A stretch of 7,070 bases of DNA from Anaerolineaceae bacterium UBA700. Its GTDB lineage: Bacteria; Chloroflexota; Anaerolineae; Anaerolineales; Anaerolineaceae. Positions 1-7,070 of the stretch are shown piece by piece (positions within the stretch are counted from its first letter, which is position 1; each line of letters starts with the position of its first letter). A program made the position numbers and the translations under genes. The notes beneath the pieces were generated by a model. That model saw only the letters and a list, made by a program, of their open reading frames with translations, had not been told where the DNA came from and searched no databases. Location of the stretch: contig DBMK01000218.1 in the NCBI GenBank assembly GCA_002298885.1, positions 1-7,070 of the forward strand, given 5' to 3'.

Positions 1-29
1 CTTTTCCGGGGGCTGCGCCTCCGGAAAAG
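1..29. repeat. Long imperfect palindrome (hairpin) at window edge
   Basis: Bases 1-9 (CTTTTCCGG) are the exact reverse complement of 21-29 (CCGGAAAAG). The pairing continues inward through 10-13 with 17-20 (one G-T wobble), giving a 13-bp stem with a 3-base loop. It may extend left of the window. There are Ts on the 5' side and As on the 3' side of the stem on both strands, and no T-run follows, so it does not look like a classical intrinsic terminator. It could be a dispersed intergenic palindrome or a 3' processing hairpin of the upstream gene. Confidence 0.6.
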
Positions 30-70
30 ATCCCCATCAGTCTCACCCGGCGCGGGACATAAAACGTTTC

Positions 71-86
71 TGATATACTTTATAAT
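71..86 (+). promoter_or_regulatory. Promoter -10 region of the coiled-coil/selB operon
   Basis: TGATATACT at 71-79 fits an extended -10 (TG-N-TATAMT), and a perfect TATAAT lies at 81-86. No good -35 hexamer is found at 16-18 bp from either. Transcription would begin at about 86-93, giving a leader of roughly 45 bases to the ATG at 136. A start at the GTG at 97 would leave almost no leader. This is predicted from consensus matching only. Confidence 0.55.
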
Positions 87-122
87 ATTAGCGTGCGTGG
101 TTCAAAAATCCTTCGGACGTTC

Positions 123-127
123 AGGAG
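123..127 (+). promoter_or_regulatory. Shine-Dalgarno site that fixes the start at 136
   Basis: AGGAG lies 8 bases before the ATG at 136, an ideal spacing. The alternative in-frame GTG at 97 has no purine-rich site before it and would fall almost on the predicted transcription start. The ATG at 136 is therefore preferred. Confidence 0.75.
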
Positions 128-135
128 TACAACCA

Positions 136-1329
136 ATGGATGTTGAAGCAACAATTGAGCAGTTGAAATCGAACTTGAGCTGGCTGGAAAATGAACGCCG
201 CAAGGACAAGACCGCCATCGATTCTCTGGAAGCGCGCCTGGCCAATCTGGAGGGCGGAGTCCCGCCCATCAACCAGCAGTTGAACCAGCTCAACACCGAG
301 CTGGCGCGCATCTCCGCCCAACTCGTGCGTTTCGACCAGATCGAGACCTCTATCCTCTCGATGCGCGTCGAGACCAACCGCACGCTGGAAGCGATCGAGA
401 AGCAGCGCGGCGAACGCGAGCGCGAGAACGACAAAATTCGCCGGGCAGACATGGAAGCCGTCAATAAATCCATCGGCGAAGTTCGCAAGGGGTTGGAGCC
501 TATCCCCGACCTGAAGAAGGGCGTCCAGGCGCGGGTGGAAGAGGAATACCGCCTGGCCCGCCTGATCGAAGAGACCGACCAGAAGATCACCGAGTACAAG
601 CGCTCGGACGAGGAGTACAAGCGCACCCTGCGCATCCTGGACGAGGCCCGCAAGCAGGACAACAAGCGTCTCACCGATTTACAGGGCGAGCTGCAGGCCC
701 TGCGCAAGCGCCAGGACGAGCAGCGCGGCAAGGTGGACCTGGCAAGCGAGAGCCAACGCAAGCTGGAGCTGCGCATCGGCGAAGTGCAGGCCGCCGAGAC
801 GGAGCGTCGCGCCAGCCAGTCTAGCTTCATCGACAAGCAGACCGTGTGGCAGGTGGAGCGCGACCGCACCTGGAAGGACATGCAGTCCAAGTTCGATGAC
901 ATCACCCACCAGGCGGTCAACCTGGATGCCCAGTTGCAGGCCCTGGACGCCACCCAGCGCGCCGTCAAGCGCTCGCAAGAGTCCTTCGACGAGATCACCC
1001 AACGCTTCGAGCGCCGACTCAACGAGATCACCGAGATGCAGCGACTGGTCGAGGACAGGTTCCGGCAAGAATGGGTCTCCTATAAGGCCGACGACCAGAA
1101 ACGCTGGACTAACTATTCGCTATCTATTGAGGAGCAGCAGCGTGAATTCAACCGCTCCTTTGAAAAGTACAACGACCGCCTGGTCCTCATCGAGGATATG
1201 GCGCTGGAGCTGCGCGATTCGCTCCATCAATTGATCGAAGAGGAGCAGAAGCGCCTGCAAAGCGTGGTCGCCGCCGCCCATGAGTGGATGGACGAATTCG
1301 AAAAGACCTTTGAGCAGCCCCGGGCATAA
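136..1329 (+). CDS. Soluble coiled-coil protein of unknown function, upstream of selB
   Basis: The product is 397 residues from the ATG at 136; a GTG at 97 would add 13. It is not a family I recognise. It is almost wholly helical and highly charged (many E, R, K, Q), with heptad-like leucine spacing. Proline breaks at GGVPP (40-44) and EPIPD (121-125) divide it into three helical segments, about 1-39, 45-120 and 126-394. I see no cysteine, signal peptide or membrane segment, so it is probably cytoplasmic. Tryptophans cluster toward the C-terminal part (W238, W246, W313, W324, W384), which could mark a folded tip or a partner surface. The stop codon shares its last A with the selB ATG (TAATG), so translational coupling is likely. 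Low-complexity coiled coils match many SMC- and myosin-like proteins by composition alone, so such similarity should not be read as function. The reading frame is secure; the role is unknown. Confidence 0.85.
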   Translation: MDVEATIEQLKSNLSWLENERRKDKTAIDSLEARLANLEGGVPPINQQLNQLNTELARISAQLVRFDQIETSILSMRVETNRTLEAIEKQRGERERENDKIRRADMEAVNKSIGEVRKGLEPIPDLKKGVQARVEEEYRLARLIEETDQKITEYKRSDEEYKRTLRILDEARKQDNKRLTDLQGELQALRKRQDEQRGKVDLASESQRKLELRIGEVQAAETERRASQSSFIDKQTVWQVERDRTWKDMQSKFDDITHQAVNLDAQLQALDATQRAVKRSQESFDEITQRFERRLNEITEMQRLVEDRFRQEWVSYKADDQKRWTNYSLSIEEQQREFNRSFEKYNDRLVLIEDMALELRDSLHQLIEEEQKRLQSVVAAAHEWMDEFEKTFEQPRA

Positions 1330-3224
1330 TGCGCGTCATCGGCACAGCGGGTCACGTCGATCACGGTAAATCGACACTGGTGCGGGCGCTGACTGGCATC
1401 AACCCGGACCGGCTCAAAGAGGAGCAGGCCCGCGAGATGACCATCGAGCTGGGGTTCGCCTGGATGACTCTACCAGACGGCGAGCCGGTGGGGATTGTGG
1501 ACGTGCCCGGCCACCGCGATTTTATCGAGAACATGCTGGCAGGTGTGGGGGGCATCGACGCCGTGCTGTTTGTGGTCGCCGCCGACGAAGGCGTAATGCC
1601 CCAGACCCGCGAGCACCTGGCCATCCTCGACATCCTGCAGATCCCAGCCGGCGTGATCGTCCTGACCAAATGTGACCTGGTGAAAGACCCGGAATGGCTG
1701 GACATGGTCGAGATTGACGTGCGCCAGGCGCTGGAAGGGACGGTGCTGGCGGACGCGCCGTTGCTGCGCATCTCGGCCCGCACAGGCGCCGGGTTGGAGG
1801 AGCTTAAAACGACCCTGGCCGGGGTGCTCGAACGCCGGCCGGTCCGTCCCGACCTGGGACGCCCGCGCCTGCCGGTCGACCGTGTGTTCACCATTGCCGG
1901 ATTCGGGACGGTGGTGACCGGCACCCTGGCCGATGGACAGCTCGAGCTCGGCGAGGAGGTCGAGATTCTGCCGCAGGGGCTGCGCGGCCGGGTGCGCGGC
2001 CTACAGGGGCACAAGAAGAAGGAAACCCGGGCTCTGCCGGGCACGCGCACGGCGGTAAACATCAGCGGCATCGAGCTCGAACAGGTCCACCGGGGCGACG
2101 TGCTGGCCCACCCCGGCAAATACCTCGCCAGCGGTCGCCTGGATGCCTGGTTCCGCCTGCTGCCGGACGCCACCGCCTCCATCAAACACGACAGCGAAGT
2201 CAAGCTTTTTATCCTGGCCACCGAGAAGGTGGCTCGCCTGCGCCTGCTGGGGATGGAGGAGCTCAAGCCCGGTGAAGCCGGCTGGCTGCAGCTCGAGCTG
2301 CGCGACCCAATCGTGGCGGTGCGCGGCGACCATTACATCCTGCGCCGCCCATCCCCGGGCGAAACCCTGGGCGGCGGCATCGTCCTCGACCCGCACCCGC
2401 CGGGGCGCCACAAGCGCTTCGACCCTGACGTGCTGCGCAGGCTTGAATCCCTGCGCCAGGGCAGCCCGGCTGAGGTGCTGATGCAGGCCAGCCTGGCCTC
2501 CGGCGCCGCCGGAGTCAAGGAGATCGCCTCCCGGGCGCGCCTTTCGGCCAGCCAGGCCGAGGCTGCCCTGACCGAGCTGCTGGCCAGCGGGCAGCTCCTC
2601 CAACTCGAACCGGGTGAGGCCGGCCAGAATGGGGATGTGCTGGTCATTGCCGCCGAAAGCTGGGCCGCCGAATCCGCCCGAGCACTGGATGAGGTGGCGC
2701 AGTACCACAAAGCCTTCCCTTTCCGCAAGGGGATGCCCCGCCAGGAGCTCAAGAGCCGCCTCAAGCTCTTCCCGGCCCGCCTCTTCAACGCCGCCGTGCG
2801 TACCCTGGTGGCCCAGGGTAAATTAGAGGAAAACGGGGCCTCGCTGTGCCTGCCGGGCTTTAAAGCCCGTTTCAATCTGCAGCAGCAGGCCCAGGTCGAC
2901 CGCCTGCTGGCCAAATTTGCCCAGAATCCCTATTCCACTCCATCGGTTAAGGACTGCCAGGGGGAGCTGGGGATCGAGATGTACACCGCCCTGGTCGACC
3001 AGGGCGGGCTGGTCGAGGTCTCGCCGGAGGTGGTATTCCGCAAGGAAGATTACGACGTAATGGTCTCAGCCGTGATCGATGAAATCCGGCGCGCCGGCTC
3101 GATAACCGCCGCCCAGTTCCGCGACCACTTCAATACCAGCCGCAAGTACGCCCTGGCGTTATTGGAACACCTGGACGCAAAGGGGGTGACGGTGAGAGAA
3201 GGGGACTACCGTAAGTTGAAGTAA
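1329..3224 (+). CDS. selB: Selenocysteine-specific translation elongation factor SelB
   Basis: SelB is a GTPase that carries selenocysteyl-tRNA(Sec) to the ribosome at in-frame UGA codons followed by a SECIS hairpin. The protein is 631 residues, close to the usual 600-640. The G domain is intact: G1 GHVDHGKST (8-16), switch I MTIELGF (37-43), G3 DVPGH (58-62), G4 TKCD (113-116) and G5 SA (149-150). Translation-factor beta-barrels follow to about 355 (the stretch from VDRVFTIAGFGTVVTGTL to GETLGGGIVLDP). From about 370 to the end come winged-helix repeats, which in the family bind the SECIS RNA. The last one carries the typical NTSRKYALALLEHLD (602-616) and a GDYRKL end. This C-terminal extension separates it from EF-Tu. 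Switch I has E36 where many SelBs have glycine. No strong Shine-Dalgarno precedes the ATG; the one-base TAATG overlap suggests reinitiation after the upstream gene. No selA, selC or selD lies in the window. Confidence 0.97.
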   Translation: MRVIGTAGHVDHGKSTLVRALTGINPDRLKEEQAREMTIELGFAWMTLPDGEPVGIVDVPGHRDFIENMLAGVGGIDAVLFVVAADEGVMPQTREHLAILDILQIPAGVIVLTKCDLVKDPEWLDMVEIDVRQALEGTVLADAPLLRISARTGAGLEELKTTLAGVLERRPVRPDLGRPRLPVDRVFTIAGFGTVVTGTLADGQLELGEEVEILPQGLRGRVRGLQGHKKKETRALPGTRTAVNISGIELEQVHRGDVLAHPGKYLASGRLDAWFRLLPDATASIKHDSEVKLFILATEKVARLRLLGMEELKPGEAGWLQLELRDPIVAVRGDHYILRRPSPGETLGGGIVLDPHPPGRHKRFDPDVLRRLESLRQGSPAEVLMQASLASGAAGVKEIASRARLSASQAEAALTELLASGQLLQLEPGEAGQNGDVLVIAAESWAAESARALDEVAQYHKAFPFRKGMPRQELKSRLKLFPARLFNAAVRTLVAQGKLEENGASLCLPGFKARFNLQQQAQVDRLLAKFAQNPYSTPSVKDCQGELGIEMYTALVDQGGLVEVSPEVVFRKEDYDVMVSAVIDEIRRAGSITAAQFRDHFNTSRKYALALLEHLDAKGVTVREGDYRKLK

Positions 3225-3239
3225 GAAAAGGCATTTTCG

Positions 3240-3278
3240 ATTTTAGATTTTAGATTTTAGATTTTATATTTTAGATTT
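3240..3278. repeat. Heptamer tandem array (ATTTTAG)n
   Basis: Five consecutive 7-bp units start at 3240, 3247, 3254, 3261 and 3268, followed by a partial ATTT. All read ATTTTAG except the fourth, ATTTTAT. The array begins 16 bases after the selB stop and is very AT-rich against GC-rich surroundings. It would be transcribed as the selB 3' untranslated region. No coding sense is evident. Confidence 0.9.
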
Positions 3279-3291
3279 CCATTCGCGCAAA

Positions 3292-3308
3292 GGGGGTCTC
3301 TGAGCCTT
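3292..3308. repeat. Degenerate palindrome, probable remnant of the 142-bp array
   Basis: GGGGGTCTCTGAGCC resembles the array palindrome GGGGGTC-NNN-GACCCCC with a decayed right arm. The preceding GCGCAA at 3286-3290 and neighbouring bases resemble the GCGCAAGAC that precedes the right-hand palindrome of each intact unit, so this may be the worn end of an earlier unit. Confidence 0.5.
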
Positions 3309-3342
3309 GATTTAACCTGCTTCCAGATGCAGAATGCTCAAA

Positions 3343-3457
3343 GGGGGTCTGTGACCCCCGTATCCCGTCACAAGCCACATTCCTGTTCCGGTTTGCAAGG
3401 ACGCAGCGGCAAGCGGTTAGCGAAAACGCTTGCGCAAGACGGGGGTCATAGACCCCC
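3343..3457. repeat. Palindrome-bounded repeat unit A (115 bp)
   Basis: The unit starts with the palindrome GGGGGTC-TGT-GACCCCC (3343-3359) and ends with GGGGGTC-ATA-GACCCCC (3441-3457). The two ends are also inverted repeats of one another, extending to GT at 3360-3361 and AC at 3439-3440. The 81-bp body contains GCAAGCG (3409-3415) facing CGCTTGC (3427-3433), an 11-base loop between them, and the perfect palindrome CTTGCGCAAG (3429-3438). It aligns without gaps to unit B with 8 differences in 115 positions. It is non-coding on codon grounds: the short frames across it arise from the repeat. Confidence 0.92.
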
Positions 3458-3484
3458 TTAGAGCTTCCTGTCCCATCGCTCGCA

Positions 3485-3599
3485 GGGGGTTTGTGACCCC
3501 CGTATCCCGTCACAAGCCACCTTACTATTCCGGTTTGCGAGGACGCAGCGGCATGCGTTTAGCGAAAACGCTTGCGCAAGACGGGGGTCACAGACCCCC
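3485..3599. repeat. Palindrome-bounded repeat unit B (115 bp)
   Basis: This unit has exactly the same length and order as unit A and starts 142 bp after it. Its left palindrome is GGGGGTT-TGT-GACCCCC (3485-3501), in which a C-to-T change leaves a G-U pair if transcribed rightward. Its right palindrome is GGGGGTC-ACA-GACCCCC (3583-3599). In the body, GCATGCG replaces GCAAGCG, breaking one pair of the unit A inner stem. A different stem, GCGTTT (3555-3560) with AAACGC (3566-3571), becomes perfect. Confidence 0.92.
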
Positions 3600-3626
3600 T
3601 TCGAGCGTAGAACCAAAATGCTCATA

Positions 3627-3643
3627 GGGGGTCTGTGACCCCC
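3627..3643. repeat. Terminal palindrome, partial third unit
   Basis: GGGGGTC-TGT-GACCCCC recurs exactly 142 bp after the start of unit B and is identical to the left palindrome of unit A. The following bases (GCATTCTGCA, 3644-3653) do not continue into the unit body, so the array ends here, 51 bp before the stop of the convergent toroid gene. The hairpin could act as an RNA 3' barrier for either gene, but no T-run supports a classical terminator. Confidence 0.85.
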
Positions 3644-3694
3644 GCATTCTGCAAGGAGCAAAGGTAATGGGCCTCGCACCTAAAGATTTCTTTT

Positions 3695-4675
3695 CTAAAA
3701 CGGCGTCGGGTAGCCGGCGGTTTTGAGCACGTACCAGGCCTGCCAGGTGATCCACTTGCTGGGCTTGCCCTTGGGCTCGAAGGGCACCGGCATCTGCGGT
3801 ATGGTCTCCTCGAGCTTCCACACCCCATCCATGCGGCGCTTGGAGAGCAGGAATTCGGCCAGGGGCTTGAAGCGAGGGTCGGCGGCGTAGCCCAGGTGGG
3901 TCAGGGTGACGGCAAGCTCGAGCAGGTCGCTCTGGTAGCTGCGCGGGAAGCCCAGCTCGAACCAGTGCGCGCTGACGTGCCCGCCCGGGCGCAGCGGAAA
4001 CCCGGCGCGGCCCGGGTCGTTGGCAAGGAAATACTCGGCTGTTTTGGAGATGGCCCGGTTGACTTCCTCGCTTCTGCTCGGCGGCGGCAGCGCCGCCAGG
4101 GCGCGCAGTGCCTTGGACATGCCCCAGGTGCACGGGAAATCGTGGTTGAAATGGCATTTGAGCGCCGGCGAGAGCAGGATGTCCGCCAGGAAGTGCACGG
4201 CACGGGCCATGCGCGGGTCCTCCATCCCGAAACCCAGACGCAGCATGGCCCAGGCGGGGATGCCGTCCGAACACAGCATGTCGGCGGGGGTGAATTTGTG
4301 GTATGTGCCGGACTGGTTGGGGAAATCGCCGCGCTCGCTCTGCACCGTATCCAGCAGGATCTCGGCGCCGCAGCGGATGGCCGGAACTTCGGCGCTGGCG
4401 CCCAGCTCGGCCAGGAAGTTCAACTGCCACAGCGTGCTGCGGTACAGCGGCTTGGTGGCATTTTCTGGATTATCCCACCACCCGGCCGGCGATTGCAGCG
4501 CCAGGATAGCCGGCGCCGGCCCCTGGGCGTAGATGGCCTGGCGGGCTTCGGCGAGCTCCGGCGAGCCGGGCGGCAGCCCGACCAGGTAAAGCAGGGTGAA
4601 ATAACGGACGGACGGGTTCTCTGGCTCGAGCAGCCAGGAAGCAGGGTCGTCGATCATCTCCGGTTGGCGTGGCAT
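3695..4675 (-). CDS. Prenyltransferase/terpene-cyclase-like alpha/alpha-toroid protein, function unknown
   Basis: The product is 326 residues. Helix pairs rich in aromatic residues suggest an alpha/alpha-toroid of the prenyltransferase beta-subunit and squalene-cyclase type. Examples are YRSTLWQLNFLAELG (78-92), GIPAWAMLRLGFGMEDPR (138-155), SDLLELAVTLTHLGY (249-263) and SKWITWQAWYVLKTAGY (306-322). I see no DXDD cyclase motif, no signal peptide and no membrane helix, so a real cyclase is doubtful and a cytoplasmic location is likely. C174, H175, H178 and C182 form a compact CxxxHxxxC-like group that could bind a metal; this is inference. The start at 4675 is supported by AGGAGG just upstream. 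It converges on selB and diverges from tex, so it is probably monocistronic. A strong promoter (4862-4890) would give it a leader of about 180 bases. The fold call is moderate and the function unknown. Confidence 0.85.
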   Translation of the reverse strand: MPRQPEMIDDPASWLLEPENPSVRYFTLLYLVGLPPGSPELAEARQAIYAQGPAPAILALQSPAGWWDNPENATKPLYRSTLWQLNFLAELGASAEVPAIRCGAEILLDTVQSERGDFPNQSGTYHKFTPADMLCSDGIPAWAMLRLGFGMEDPRMARAVHFLADILLSPALKCHFNHDFPCTWGMSKALRALAALPPPSRSEEVNRAISKTAEYFLANDPGRAGFPLRPGGHVSAHWFELGFPRSYQSDLLELAVTLTHLGYAADPRFKPLAEFLLSKRRMDGVWKLEETIPQMPVPFEPKGKPSKWITWQAWYVLKTAGYPTPF

Positions 4676-4679
4676 CGGT

Positions 4680-4685
4680 CCTCCT
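4680..4685 (-). promoter_or_regulatory. Shine-Dalgarno site of the toroid gene
   Basis: On the minus strand AGGAGG lies 4 bases before the ATG at 4675. The spacing is a little short but the match is full. It favours this start over the next in-frame ATG (residue 7, at 4657), which would sit 22 bases away. Confidence 0.75.
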
Positions 4686-4727
4686 GATAATTGAATCGCG
4701 AAAACAAATATGGAACAAATAGGGATT

Positions 4728-4790
4728 TAGAGAATGGAGAATAGAGAATAGAGAGAAGAGAGTTGAGAGTAGAGAGTAGAGAGTAGAGAA
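4728..4790. repeat. Heptamer tandem array (TAGAGAR)n
   Basis: Nine consecutive 7-bp units start at 4728 and then every 7 bases. They read TAGAGAA, TGGAGAA, TAGAGAA, TAGAGAG, AAGAGAG, TTGAGAG, TAGAGAG, TAGAGAG and TAGAGAA; a degenerate tenth (TAGGTGG) ends at 4797. The plus strand is almost purely purine apart from the T at each repeat start. It lies in the predicted leader of the toroid gene, where the RNA would be pyrimidine-rich (CTCTCTA type). Confidence 0.9.
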
Positions 4791-4833
4791 TAGGTGGACG
4801 CGCGGCAAGAATGGAGTTTCTCTGGATTAGAAA

Positions 4834-4843
4834 ATGATATCAT
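4834..4843. promoter_or_regulatory. Palindrome near the toroid transcription start, possible operator
   Basis: ATGATATCAT is a perfect 10-bp palindrome, about 12-22 bases downstream of the predicted leftward transcription start near 4855. A repressor site there would block the toroid transcript. The motif is short and AT-rich, so chance is a real alternative. Confidence 0.25.
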
Positions 4844-4861
4844 AAAATACCCCTCAAATAC

Positions 4862-4890
4862 ATTATAGAACAATAATTCTAATTTGTCAA
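4862..4890 (-). promoter_or_regulatory. Consensus sigma70-type promoter for the toroid gene
   Basis: Read on the minus strand, TTGACA (4890-4885) and TATAAT (4867-4862) are both perfect hexamers separated by exactly 17 bases (4868-4884). Initiation is predicted near 4855, giving a leader of about 180 bases before the ATG at 4675. It overlaps the region just upstream of the tex -10, so the two promoters may compete. Confidence 0.75.
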
Positions 4891-4902
4891 GCTTGAATCG
4901 TT

Positions 4903-4908
4903 TATAAT
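4903..4908 (+). promoter_or_regulatory. -10 element of tex, predicting a leaderless mRNA
   Basis: TATAAT ends 6 bases before the tex ATG at 4915, so transcription would begin at or within a base or two of the start codon. No usable Shine-Dalgarno precedes the ATG (only GGG close against it), as expected for a leaderless transcript. No good -35 is present at 16-18 bp; TTGTCA at 4884-4889 is only 13 bp away. Confidence 0.5.
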
Positions 4909-4914
4909 CAGGGC

Positions 4915-7050
<2,136 letters not shown>

Positions 7051-7070
7051 GTTTTTAAATGCGAAAATGC

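Larger units (their letters stand above)
3328..3653. repeat. Tandem array, 142-bp period, bracketed by a 10-bp inverted repeat
   Basis: Palindromes begin at 3343, 3485 and 3627 (left type) and at 3441 and 3583 (right type). Each period is 17 bp palindrome, 81 bp body, 17 bp palindrome and 27 bp spacer. The two 27-bp spacers share their ends (TT-N-GAGC and GCTC-NN-A) but differ through most of the middle. TGCAGAATGC (3328-3337) and its exact reverse complement GCATTCTGCA (3644-3653) enclose the whole set. No protein gene is supported here. The array fills most of the 470-bp gap between the selB stop and the convergent gene. Confidence 0.85.

Noticed and set aside
102..1031. A 309-residue open frame antisense to the coiled-coil gene
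   Set aside because: It is Arg/Ser-rich low-complexity translation of the complement of a GC-rich coiled-coil gene, with no ribosome site and no recognisable domain. The sense frame has the promoter, the Shine-Dalgarno and the coupling to selB.
3225..3238. An intrinsic terminator after selB (GAAAA-GGCA-TTTTC)
   Set aside because: The stem is only 5 bp and nearly all A-T, with no proper GC stem, so it is too weak to call.
3343..3643. A CRISPR array
   Set aside because: The repeats are 115 bp and internally palindromic in several places, only two full copies exist, the spacers are 27 bp with conserved ends, and no cas gene is present.
3271..3679. Several short open frames on both strands across the palindrome array
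   Set aside because: They translate the repeated GC palindromes into recurring GGHRPP- or GSQTP-like peptides, overlap each other in both directions, and lack start-site support.
3896..4687. A 263-residue plus-strand frame opposite the toroid gene
   Set aside because: The minus-strand frame has an AGGAGG site, a consensus promoter and a plausible helical-repeat protein. The plus-strand product is a compositionally odd shadow.
7051..7070. A terminator or repeat after tex
   Set aside because: Only 20 bases follow the stop. A short T run and GCGAAAATGC are visible but any partner arm would lie beyond the window. The 9-base inverse match to 3231-3239 is probably chance.

Overview
This is a GC-rich bacterial window with three confidently placed protein families or folds and one unrecognised coiled-coil gene. 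The protein sequences (a SelB variant with RxMTIELGF in switch I, a Tex of about 710 residues, a soluble alpha/alpha-toroid protein) and the short tandem and palindromic repeats between genes look most like Chloroflexota, perhaps Anaerolineae. That assignment is inferred from general resemblance, not from a search.

Layout. Bases 1-29 form a long hairpin at the window edge. A promoter-like AT-rich stretch (71-86) leads a rightward two-gene operon: a 397-residue soluble coiled-coil protein (136-1329), then selB (1329-3224), the selenocysteine-specific elongation factor. The two genes overlap by one base in a TAATG junction. A 470-bp gap follows between convergent genes. It holds a heptamer array (3240-3278) and a striking tandem array of GC-rich palindromes with an exact 142-bp period (about 3292-3653). 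On the minus strand, 3695-4675 encodes a prenyltransferase/terpene-cyclase-like toroid protein of unknown function. A 239-bp divergent gap holds a second heptamer array (4728-4790), a near-ideal leftward sigma70-type promoter and a rightward -10 element. The latter sits so close to the next start codon that a leaderless mRNA is likely. The window closes with tex (4915-7050), an RNA-binding transcription accessory protein.

How the genes relate. SelB delivers Sec-tRNA(Sec) to UGA codons marked by a SECIS hairpin, so its genome should also hold selA, selC and selD; none is in this window. The coiled-coil gene is probably translated together with selB, but its function cannot be read from sequence. 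The toroid gene and tex are divergent and may share regulation through their overlapping promoter region. No tRNA, rRNA, CRISPR array, transposase or integrase was seen. The most unusual element is the 142-bp palindrome array.
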